Of a stretch of DNA of 5,444 nucleotides, positions 1-5,444 are shown piece by piece. Source of the DNA: PALSA-1004 sp046596405 (GTDB taxonomy: Bacteria; Pseudomonadota; Gammaproteobacteria; Burkholderiales; SG8-41); NCBI GenBank assembly GCA_046596405.1, contig JBKJMN010000066.1:1-5444 (forward strand), written 5' to 3'. The notes below the pieces were generated by a model. It saw nothing but the letters and a program-made list of their open reading frames with translations, had not been told where the DNA came from and did not search any database. Position numbers and translations under genes: made by a program. Positions within the stretch are counted from its first letter, which is position 1, and each line of letters begins with the position of its first letter.

Positions 1-966
1 TCAGTCCACTTTCGCGCCTGAAGCTTTCACGACCTGCGCCCATTTTTTTATCTCGCTGTCGATCAGGCGTGTAAATTCGTCCGGAGGCATGGGGCGGAGC
101 TCCACGCCGGAGGCGAACAACCGGTCTTTAACCTCCTGCGTCTGGAGCGAGGCGAGCGCGGCGTTGCTCAAAGCAGTGACGGCCGCGGGCGGCATGCCTG
201 CGGGGCCGAGCAGGCCGAACCACGCGGAGGCTGCGTAACCGGGCAGCGCTGCCTCCGACATCGTCGGCATTTCGGGAATGGACGGCGAGCGTTTCTCGCC
301 CGTCACGGCAAACGCGCGCAGCCGTCCCGCCTTGACGAGCGGGATCGCCGACGAGAGGCTTGCGAATTGGAGATCGGTCTGGCCGGATAGCAACGCAGTC
401 AGCGCTTCGGAGGCGCCCTTATATGGGATGTGCACCATTTTTATACCGGTCATGACGCTGAACAGCTCCGCCGATAAATGGACCGTGGTTCCCGAGCCGG
501 ACGAGCCGTAATTGAGTTGGCCGGGCCGTGCCTTGCCGAGCGCGATCAGTTCCTGGATCGATTTGGCGGGCACGATCGGATTTATGACGAGGATATTGGG
601 GCTTTCGCCGACCAGCGCAATCGGCGTGAAGTCGCGCTGCGGGTGATACGGCAGCTTCGAATACAGGCTGTAGTTGATCGCGTGGGTGCCGACCGTGCCC
701 ATCATGATCGAGTAACCGTCGTTGGGGCTTTTCGCCGTCAGCTCGGCGGCGATGTTGCCGCCGGCGCCCCCGCGATTGTCGATAATCAGCGACTGGCCCA
801 GTTTCTCGCGCATCTGGGGCTCGAGCGCGCGCGCGATGATGTCGGCGGCGCTGCCGGCGGTAAACGGAATGTAAACGCGTACTGCACGCGCCGGGTATTG
901 CTGAGCAGGCGCCGACGCCGCAACGATAGCGCCTGCGAACCACAGGGTGCTCAACGCCAACTTCAT
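1..966 (-). CDS. Bug/TctC-family tripartite tricarboxylate transporter periplasmic substrate-binding protein
   Basis: The 321-residue product has the normal length and architecture of Bug (TctC-like) extracytoplasmic solute receptors, which bind small carboxylates or related ligands in the periplasm. An N-terminal signal peptide has a hydrophobic core at residues 4-19 and likely cleavage after APA (residue 21). The mature start QQYPARAVRVYIPF is typical of the family. The ligand-loop motif PFTAGSAAD follows at 34-42, with the family's conserved Asp at D42, then the IIDNRGGAGGNIAAE segment (61-75), the YGSSGSGTTVHL segment near 152-163 and HIPYKG at 179-184. The start is supported by a GGAGG Shine-Dalgarno (971-975, minus strand) four bases upstream of the ATG. 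The stop is TGA at 1-3, so the gene is complete. No TctA/TctB membrane partners are visible, which is common because Bug genes are often orphans. The ligand cannot be predicted. It is transcribed away from the dehydrogenase genes. Confidence 0.95.
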   Translation of the reverse strand: MKLALSTLWFAGAIVAASAPAQQYPARAVRVYIPFTAGSAADIIARALEPQMREKLGQSLIIDNRGGAGGNIAAELTAKSPNDGYSIMMGTVGTHAINYSLYSKLPYHPQRDFTPIALVGESPNILVINPIVPAKSIQELIALGKARPGQLNYGSSGSGTTVHLSAELFSVMTGIKMVHIPYKGASEALTALLSGQTDLQFASLSSAIPLVKAGRLRAFAVTGEKRSPSIPEMPTMSEAALPGYAASAWFGLLGPAGMPPAAVTALSNAALASLQTQEVKDRLFASGVELRPMPPDEFTRLIDSEIKKWAQVVKASGAKVD

Positions 967-1108
967 GGGGCCTCCGCGCGGCGACGCTCAGTGTATTAGC
1001 AACTCTGTCGTCGCGGCGAGGCTAGCGTATCACACCACCTGCGGACGCCCGCTGGCCGCCGGCGGATAACCCGCGCTCGCGTCCGGACGCGCTTGGCCGC
1101 CCGCCTCG
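967..1108. other. Intergenic spacer between two minus-strand genes, with GC-rich palindromes
   Basis: This 142-bp spacer contains a perfect 14-bp palindrome at 1078-1091 (CGCGTCCGGACGCG) and a perfect 10-bp palindrome at 1056-1065 (CCGCCGGCGG). Neither is followed by a T run on the minus strand, so neither reads as a classical intrinsic terminator. A TAATAC hexamer on the minus strand (993-998) could be a -10 element for the Bug gene, but I see no good -35 at the right distance. Whether the two minus-strand genes are co-transcribed is undecided. Confidence 0.35.
971..975 (-). promoter_or_regulatory. Ribosome binding site of the Bug protein gene
   Basis: GGAGG on the minus strand sits four bases before the ATG at 966. 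It fixes the start that gives a complete signal peptide. Confidence 0.7.
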
Positions 1109-1540
1109 TTACAAAACGCCGGCCAGTTTGCCGTTAGTGAACTGAAGCTGCCGCGGCCCGTCGGGCGGCGAGAAGTAAGTCCATTCCTCGTGCCAAGTGC
1201 GGTTCGCCCTGCTGCGCGTGATTTTGGCCGGACGCCCCCAGCCGCGCAGGTTCAATACTTCGGTATCGAGCATGCCCAGACTGAGGCCTGGCGCCTGCGG
1301 CACGCCCCGTGCCCCAGGGTCCGGTCTCGGGTCGGGAATCGACGCGGTGTTGGGCTCGAACCTGCTAATGGCGGGCGCAGGGTGCAGCGACGCGACGATC
1401 AGTTGCGACTTGGCGGCCCGCTCGCACGGGGTATCCTGATAGACGACCATGGTGTCCTGCGTGCATTTGTAAATCGTCGCCTGAGCGCCGAACGGCACGG
1501 CTGCGAAGATAAGGATCAACCAGAAGCAAACTTTTCTCAT
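1109..1540 (-). CDS. Small secreted DUF4124-like protein with a BamE/DUF2845-like C-terminal segment
   Basis: The 143-residue product begins with a clear Sec signal peptide: MRK, a hydrophobic stretch at residues 4-17 and likely cleavage after GAQA (residue 21). The mature N-terminus TIYKCTQDTMVVYQDTPC (22-39) fits the DUF4124 pattern (YK...YxDxPC), with C26 and C39 placed to form a disulfide. A Pro-rich linker covers about residues 54-85. The C-terminal part has GM at 89-90, WGRP at 101-104, EEWTY at 118-122 and FTNGKLAGV at 134-142. This follows the pattern of small BamE/DUF2845-like envelope domains: Gly-Met-x-x-x-x-Val, Gly-x-Pro, E-x-W-x-Y, then a final beta strand with NGK. I chose the ATG at 1540 over the in-frame start at 1951 because only it puts a signal peptide at the N-terminus, and the longer version would run through the start of the divergent amidohydrolase gene. 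Its Shine-Dalgarno is weak. The function is unknown; a periplasmic or envelope structural role is inferred. Confidence 0.8.
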   Translation of the reverse strand: MRKVCFWLILIFAAVPFGAQATIYKCTQDTMVVYQDTPCERAAKSQLIVASLHPAPAISRFEPNTASIPDPRPDPGARGVPQAPGLSLGMLDTEVLNLRGWGRPAKITRSRANRTWHEEWTYFSPPDGPRQLQFTNGKLAGVL

Positions 1541-1775
1541 GAGGGCACCCGCGATTTGATGGCTCCAACAATCGCATGGCGTGCCAGCGCAAACTGTAAG
1601 GGGCGTCCGATTCGGCAGTAGGATGATGCTGTCTTGGGATGAAGGTGCTCGCGGATGCCGTTGTCGGTCGCAGCGCCGCTTGTGTCCGGTGCGCCGTGCC
1701 CGTTGCCCGGCTAGGCGTCGCGCGGTGCATACGGTATTCTCCGAGACATTCAAAAAAAACCGTCGGAGGAGATCG
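1541..1775. promoter_or_regulatory. Divergent intergenic region between the DUF4124-like gene and the amidohydrolase gene
   Basis: This 235-bp spacer separates two genes read away from each other, so it should hold promoters for both. On the plus strand, TTGCCC (1703-1708) followed after 17 bases by TGCATA (1726-1731) is a weak sigma-70-like pair. TATTCT (1735-1740) is an alternative -10 without a matching -35. An A8 tract lies at 1752-1759, just before the ribosome binding site. I found no convincing operator repeat. An open frame on the plus strand covers 1581-1775, but its predicted protein is Arg/Cys-rich and looks non-coding. Confidence 0.4.
1765..1771 (+). promoter_or_regulatory. Ribosome binding site deciding the amidohydrolase start
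   Basis: GGAGGAG lies four bases upstream of the ATG at 1776. It supports this start over the upstream in-frame ATG at 1581, and gives a protein with an N-terminal Tat-type signal. Confidence 0.75.
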
Positions 1776-2867
1776 ATGCAGATTCCAGATGATTTATTTG
1801 ATGTTAAAGCCGATGCGGCGCTCGCCGTGTCAGGCATTGCTCGCCGCGGGTTTCTGGCGAGCCTTGCCGCGCTCGGCGCCGGCACGCTACTGCCCGGTTG
1901 CGCCGCCGACCCTGCATTTCCAGTGCTGGCCGCAGGCAAGCCGCAGCGCATCGATGTCCATCACCATTACGTGCCGCCCGGCTACCTAGCCGCGATTCCG
2001 CGTGCGCGGGCGTCGGGCACACCGCCGGCCTGGACGCCGGCTTTATCGCTTGAAGACATGGACCGCAATGGGATCGCGCTGTCGATCTCGTCGATCATCC
2101 CCGAGGGCGTGTGGTTCGGTGACGTGGCGCTCGCGCGGCGCCTGGGTCGCATGGTCAACGACTACGGCGCGCAGCTTGTGCGCGATTACCCGGGGCGTTA
2201 CGGCTTGTTTGCGACCATCGCGCCGCCCGACGTCGAAGGCTCCCTGAAGGAAATCGAGTACGCGCTCGACGTGCTGAAGGCGGATGGCTTCGCGCTGATG
2301 ACGAGCTTCGACCAGCGTTATCTGGGCGACGCCGCGTTCTGGCCGGTGCTTGAGGAACTCAACCGGCGGCGCGCGGTTGTTTATACGCATCCGCTACAAC
2401 CGGCGTGCTGCCAGAATCCGATTCCACAGCTCTTATCGGCATCCGCGATCGAATATCCGGCCGACACGACACGCACAATTGCCAGCCTTTTGTTCAGCGG
2501 CGCGGCCGCGCGCTTTCCCGATATCCGCTGGATTTTTTCGCACGGCGGCGGCGTATTGCCGTTCGTTTACAGCCGCTTTACGCGTCAGGAAGCCGGCATG
2601 AAGGACCGCGCAAAATTTCTGCCCAACGGTGTCGCCTACGAAATCAGGAAGTTTTATTACGAGACCGCGCAGGCCAATCATGCGGGTGCGCTCACCGCCT
2701 TGTTGAAAGTCGCGCCGCTTTCGCAGGTCCTGTTCGGCACCGACTATCCGTTCCGGCCCGGTTCCGAAGAGGTCGAAGGGATCTCGGGCTACGGTTTTTC
2801 GGCGGCCGATATTCAGGCGATTGAACGCGGCAACGCCCTGCGTCTGCTGCCGCGCTGGAAGGCCTGA
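1776..2867 (+). CDS. Tat-signal amidohydrolase family protein (Amidohydrolase_2 / ACMSD-like), probable lipoprotein
   Basis: The 363-residue product is a metal-dependent TIM-barrel hydrolase or decarboxylase of the Amidohydrolase_2 type, the group that includes ACMSD and gamma-resorcylate decarboxylase. The visible metal-site motifs are in the expected order: D60-V-H62-H63-H64 (the HxH of strand 1), H205 in VVYTHPLQP, H256 in IFSHGGG, and D323 in LFGTDYPF. The N-terminus has an R23-R24-G-F-L-A twin-arginine motif and a hydrophobic stretch at 26-39. This ends in LLPGC (38-42), which resembles a lipobox, although Pro at -2 is not standard. It may therefore be folded in the cytoplasm, exported by Tat and anchored to a membrane. 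The start at 1776 follows a strong GGAGGAG. The gene lies 121 bp upstream of the first PQQ dehydrogenase on the same strand, so a shared pathway is plausible. Hydrolysis versus decarboxylation, and the substrate, cannot be decided from the sequence. Confidence 0.9.
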   Translation: MQIPDDLFDVKADAALAVSGIARRGFLASLAALGAGTLLPGCAADPAFPVLAAGKPQRIDVHHHYVPPGYLAAIPRARASGTPPAWTPALSLEDMDRNGIALSISSIIPEGVWFGDVALARRLGRMVNDYGAQLVRDYPGRYGLFATIAPPDVEGSLKEIEYALDVLKADGFALMTSFDQRYLGDAAFWPVLEELNRRRAVVYTHPLQPACCQNPIPQLLSASAIEYPADTTRTIASLLFSGAAARFPDIRWIFSHGGGVLPFVYSRFTRQEAGMKDRAKFLPNGVAYEIRKFYYETAQANHAGALTALLKVAPLSQVLFGTDYPFRPGSEEVEGISGYGFSAADIQAIERGNALRLLPRWKA

Positions 2868-2988
2868 TGCGGCGGCGGGCCGCTTGCTTTGAATTGGCGC
2901 GGTGCCCGCGTAACTGTTAAGATTTTGCTGCATGTAGTAGCCGGCAGGTCACGACGCGGCGTCAGTCCGCGGCCATCAGGAGGGCTCA
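2868..2988 (+). promoter_or_regulatory. Spacer upstream of the first PQQ dehydrogenase, possible hairpin and promoter
   Basis: Just after the amidohydrolase stop, GCGGC (2869-2873) and GCCGC (2879-2883) can pair across a five-base loop, followed by TTGCTTT. This is at best a weak terminator. Further on, TTGAAT (2889-2894), a 16-base gap and TAACTG (2911-2916) form a poor sigma-70-like pair. The 121-bp length leaves room for an independent promoter, but read-through from the amidohydrolase gene is equally possible. Confidence 0.25.
2978..2984 (+). promoter_or_regulatory. Ribosome binding site of the first PQQ dehydrogenase
   Basis: AGGAGGG, a near-perfect anti-16S match, ends four bases before the ATG at 2989. 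It suggests strong translation of this gene. Confidence 0.8.
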
Positions 2989-4671
2989 ATGAAATCCAGC
3001 AGATCGTTCGCTTCGCTCGTCGCTATCCTGTTGTGCGGCGCGGCCGCGGTCGCGGCGCAAACCCTCGACGATTTGAAAAACGACGGCCGCAACCCGGACA
3101 ACGTACTCACGTACGGCATGGGCTACGCGCAAAATCGCTACAGCCCGCTCGCGCAAATCAATAAGACCAGCGTCAAGAGGCTCGTGCCGGTCTGGACTGC
3201 AGGCCTCGAAAACGAATTCGGCGAGCAGGCGCAGCCGATCGTGCTCAACGGCGTCATGTATGTGAGCAACGCGAAGTGGACGGTCGCGATCGATGCGCTG
3301 ACCGGACGTCAATTGTGGCGTACCGCGGTCGATTTCGATCCCGAGACGCCGCGCGTCGTGTGCTGTGGGGTCTCGAACAAGGGGGTTGCGGTCTATAACG
3401 GCAAGGTTTTTCGCACGACATTGCACGCTTACGTGGTCGCGCTCGACCAGAAAACCGGCAAGGAAGTGTGGAAGCAAAAGGCCGCCGAGTGGAAGGAAGG
3501 CTATTCGCAGACCGTAGCACCCTTGATCGCCAACGGCGTCCTGGTTACCGGCATTTCCGGCGCGGAGTTCGGCATTCGCGGCTTTCTCGACGGCTGGGAC
3601 CCCGACACCGGCAAGCACTTGTGGCGCCGCCACACCACCGCGGGCCCCGAGGACCAGGGGCACGCCACGTGGGAGCCGCGCAGCGCGTATCTGAACGGCG
3701 GCGGCAGCACCTGGATCACCGGTTCGTACGATCCCGAGCTCGATCTCATGTACTGGGGCACGGGCAACGCCGGTCCGTGGAACCCGTCCGTGCGCAAAGG
3801 CGACAACCTGTACGCTGCGTCGATCATCGCGGTGCGCCCCAAGACGGGTGAGATCGCGTGGCATTACCAGGCCACGCCCAACGACGTTTACGACTGGGAC
3901 TCGGTGTGGGAAATCATCCTCGCCGACATCAGGATCGACGGTGTGGTGCGCAAAGTCGCGATGCAGATGAACCGCAACGGGTTTTTGTACGTGCTGGATC
4001 GCACCAACGGCCAGCTCCTGTCGGCGAAGCAATTCGGCGAAGTCAATTGGGCGACGCATGTCGACATGAAAACCGGCCGCCCGGTCGAATCCGAGGCCGC
4101 CAAAAAATATCGCGACGGCGCACCCTTTCCGATGTGGCCCAGCGTGCGCGGGGCGAAGAACTGGCCGCACGCGGCGTTCAATCCGAATACCGGCCTGCTG
4201 TATGCAAACACCAATCACGGTTATTCGACCTTAAAGCTGACCGCACTCGCCGCGTTCAAGCCCGGCATGCGTTACGTCGGCGTCGAGAACAGTTATCCGA
4301 CCGTCAATCCCGGCGACATCGTCGGCCATATCGAGGCGATCGATCCCATGACCGCGCAGCCGAAGTGGCGCATACCCGTGCGCGATTACCAGATTGCATC
4401 GGCGATGCTCGCCACCGGCGGCGGGCTGCTTTTCAGCGGCAAGCACACGGGCGAATTTTTTGCGCTCGACGCGGACACCGGGCAGACGCTGTGGGAGTAC
4501 CGCACGAGCTCCGGCATTAACGCGATGCCGATCACATGGTCGCACAAGGGCAAGCAGTACCTGACGATATTGTCCGGTCTCGGCGGCCTGTATGGCACGC
4601 GCAACCGCGAAGGCCTCAAGAACGTGCCGGTCGGCGGCTCGGTGTGGACGTTCGCGTTATTTGACAACTGA
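2989..4671 (+). CDS. PQQ-dependent methanol/ethanol-family dehydrogenase (quinoprotein), complete, with Asp-x-Asp metal motif
   Basis: The 560-residue product is a periplasmic type I quinoprotein alcohol dehydrogenase: it would oxidise an alcohol or aldehyde using PQQ and a metal, and pass electrons to a cytochrome c. A Sec signal peptide ends near AVAA|Q (residue 23). An eight-bladed propeller is indicated by repeated 'D-x-x-T/N-G-x-x-x-W' docking motifs (for example AIDALTGRQLW, ALDQKTGKEVW, ALDADTGQTLW). Active-site landmarks, by analogy with methanol dehydrogenase, are the vicinal C125-C126 disulfide, the metal ligands E193 (GAEFG) and N260 (TGNAGPWN), W242 in GGGSTW as the PQQ floor, catalytic D302, R329 in NRNG, and N391-W392. 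The segment VYDWDS adds D304 two residues after D302, as in lanthanide-dependent XoxF, ExaF and PedH enzymes; Ca-type MxaF has Ala at this position. It has no C-terminal haem domain (no CxxCH), so it is not a quinohaemoprotein. At 560 residues it is slightly shorter than MxaF/XoxF (about 600). The substrate is uncertain. Confidence 0.95.
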   Translation: MKSSRSFASLVAILLCGAAAVAAQTLDDLKNDGRNPDNVLTYGMGYAQNRYSPLAQINKTSVKRLVPVWTAGLENEFGEQAQPIVLNGVMYVSNAKWTVAIDALTGRQLWRTAVDFDPETPRVVCCGVSNKGVAVYNGKVFRTTLHAYVVALDQKTGKEVWKQKAAEWKEGYSQTVAPLIANGVLVTGISGAEFGIRGFLDGWDPDTGKHLWRRHTTAGPEDQGHATWEPRSAYLNGGGSTWITGSYDPELDLMYWGTGNAGPWNPSVRKGDNLYAASIIAVRPKTGEIAWHYQATPNDVYDWDSVWEIILADIRIDGVVRKVAMQMNRNGFLYVLDRTNGQLLSAKQFGEVNWATHVDMKTGRPVESEAAKKYRDGAPFPMWPSVRGAKNWPHAAFNPNTGLLYANTNHGYSTLKLTALAAFKPGMRYVGVENSYPTVNPGDIVGHIEAIDPMTAQPKWRIPVRDYQIASAMLATGGGLLFSGKHTGEFFALDADTGQTLWEYRTSSGINAMPITWSHKGKQYLTILSGLGGLYGTRNREGLKNVPVGGSVWTFALFDN

Positions 4672-4719
4672 GTGTTCCAGCGCGGCGCACCGGCCGCACT
4701 TTCACCCGAAGGAAAAATC
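4672..4719 (+). promoter_or_regulatory. Short intergenic gap with small hairpin and ribosome binding site
   Basis: Only 48 bp separate the two dehydrogenase genes. GCGGC (4682-4686) and GCCGC (4693-4697) can form a five-bp stem with a six-base loop and no T run after it. This would fit an mRNA processing or stability hairpin better than a terminator. GAAGGA (4708-4713), six bases before the ATG at 4720, is the Shine-Dalgarno of the second dehydrogenase. The short gap implies co-transcription. Confidence 0.5.
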
Positions 4720-5444
4720 ATGAATAAATTATTGACCGCCATCGCGTTGCTTGCTGCAACGCACGCAACCGTTTTCGCGCAAACGCAGCAGGACCTCGTG
4801 CGCGACGGCAACGGCGGCAGCACCGACAACGTGCTCACCTACGGCATGGGCTACAACCAGAACCGTTACAGCACGCTGAACCAGATCAACAAGAACACCG
4901 TAAAGCGGCTGGTGCCGGTGTGGAGCACGTCGCTCGGCAGCAACTACGGCGAGCAGGCGCAGCCGCTCGTCAATGACGGCATCCTGTTCGCGGTCAACGC
5001 GGAAAATACGGTCGCCATCGACGTCGCTACCGGCAAGCAGCTCTGGCGCACGCCGGTCGACTGGGATCCGGCCACGCCGCGCATCGTGTGCTGCGGCATT
5101 TCCAACAAGGGGCTCGCGGTCTATAACGGCAAGGTCTACCGCGGCACGCTCGATGCGCACATCGTCGCCCTCGACCAGAAAACCGGCAAGCAGGTGTGGA
5201 AAACGAAAATCGCCGAGTGGAAAGAAGGATTTTCCATCACGTCCGCGCCGATGGTGGCCAACGGCGTATTGATCACCGGCGTTTCCGGCGCCGAGTTCGG
5301 CATCCGCGGCTTTCTCGACGGCCTCGACCCGGAAACGGGCAAGCAATTGTGGCGCCGTTACACCGTACCCGCGCCGGGCGAAAAGGGCTCTGAAACCTGG
5401 CCCGCCGGCGACGCCTACAAGAGTGGCGGCGGTTCGACCTGGAT
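4720..5444 (+). CDS. Second PQQ-dependent methanol/ethanol-family dehydrogenase, 3' end cut by the window edge
   Basis: An uninterrupted frame runs from the ATG at 4720 to the right edge, giving 241 complete codons with no stop. The signal peptide has a hydrophobic core (LLTAIALLAATHATVFA) with likely cleavage after residue 20. The mature part aligns without gaps to the preceding dehydrogenase from DNVLTYGMGY to LWRRYT, about 71% identical by hand count (130 of 182 residues). Shared landmarks are the vicinal C124-C125, the metal ligand E192 in SGAEFGIRG, and W241 in GGGSTW, the last complete codon. The Asn ligand, the catalytic Asp and the residue two places after it lie beyond the edge, so the metal preference cannot be judged. 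The tandem arrangement and 48-bp spacing point to a gene duplication within one operon. The gene is truncated only by the window; nothing suggests a pseudogene. Confidence 0.93.
   Translation, partial: MNKLLTAIALLAATHATVFAQTQQDLVRDGNGGSTDNVLTYGMGYNQNRYSTLNQINKNTVKRLVPVWSTSLGSNYGEQAQPLVNDGILFAVNAENTVAIDVATGKQLWRTPVDWDPATPRIVCCGISNKGLAVYNGKVYRGTLDAHIVALDQKTGKQVWKTKIAEWKEGFSITSAPMVANGVLITGVSGAEFGIRGFLDGLDPETGKQLWRRYTVPAPGEKGSETWPAGDAYKSGGGSTW

Noticed and set aside
419..999. Overlapping open frames on both strands inside the Bug gene
   Set aside because: They are Arg/His-rich shadows of a complete, well-conserved Bug protein with its own ribosome binding site.
1581..1775. N-terminal extension of the amidohydrolase to an ATG at 1581
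   Set aside because: The 65 added residues are Arg/Cys-rich without a domain, and the strong GGAGGAG sits immediately before the ATG at 1776.
1541..1951. N-terminal extension of the DUF4124-like gene up to an ATG at 1951
   Set aside because: The extra residues are low-complexity Arg/Ala/Ser-rich, overlap the divergent amidohydrolase gene and would bury the signal peptide inside the protein.
2986..4218. A long minus-strand open frame of 410 codons opposite the first PQQ dehydrogenase
   Set aside because: It is antisense to a strongly supported quinoprotein, is His/Arg/Val-rich with no recognisable domain, and is typical of the mirror frame of GC-rich coding DNA.
4729..5346. A minus-strand open frame of 205 codons opposite the second dehydrogenase
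   Set aside because: It resembles the antisense frame of the first dehydrogenase because the sense genes are paralogues. The sense frame has a signal peptide, a Shine-Dalgarno and family motifs.
3090..5370. Direct DNA repeats, considered as a mobile element or assembly artefact
   Set aside because: The similarity follows protein-coding homology with many synonymous and conservative changes, and the signal peptides differ, so it is a diverged paralogue pair rather than a recent repeat.
1..5444. tRNA, rRNA, CRISPR, insertion sequence, phage or toxin-antitoxin genes
   Set aside because: I saw no cloverleaf, regularly spaced repeats, transposase motifs or inverted terminal repeats on either strand.

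Overview
The window is GC-rich, densely coded bacterial DNA. A Bug-type solute-binding protein, a DUF4124-type periplasmic protein and methanol/ethanol-family PQQ dehydrogenases together point to a Betaproteobacterium, most likely Burkholderiales or a relative. That assignment is inferred from gene content, not from a marker gene.

Layout. Two genes lie on the minus strand: a complete Bug/TctC-like periplasmic binding protein (1-966), and upstream of it a small secreted DUF4124-like protein (1109-1540). A 235-bp divergent spacer (1541-1775) separates them from a plus-strand series. That series is a Tat-signal, probably lipid-anchored metal-dependent amidohydrolase of the ACMSD/Amidohydrolase_2 type (1776-2867), a complete PQQ-dependent alcohol dehydrogenase (2989-4671), and a second closely related PQQ dehydrogenase (4720 onward) that runs off the right edge. 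No RNA gene, insertion sequence, CRISPR array or integrase was seen.

How it may work together. All five products carry recognisable export signals, so the whole window encodes cell-envelope functions. The two quinoproteins would oxidise an alcohol or aldehyde in the periplasm and pass electrons to a separate cytochrome c. The amidohydrolase could hydrolyse or decarboxylate a related compound on the outer face of the membrane. The Bug protein could bind a small carboxylate. The substrate cannot be read from the sequence.

The most notable point is the metal site of the complete quinoprotein. It has the Asp-x-Asp arrangement (D302, D304) associated with lanthanide-dependent XoxF/ExaF/PedH-type enzymes. 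Its tandem partner is about 71% identical by hand count over 182 aligned residues, but is cut off before the diagnostic position. Nothing here looks like a wholly new system; it is a recognisable periplasmic oxidation cassette with an interesting metal question.
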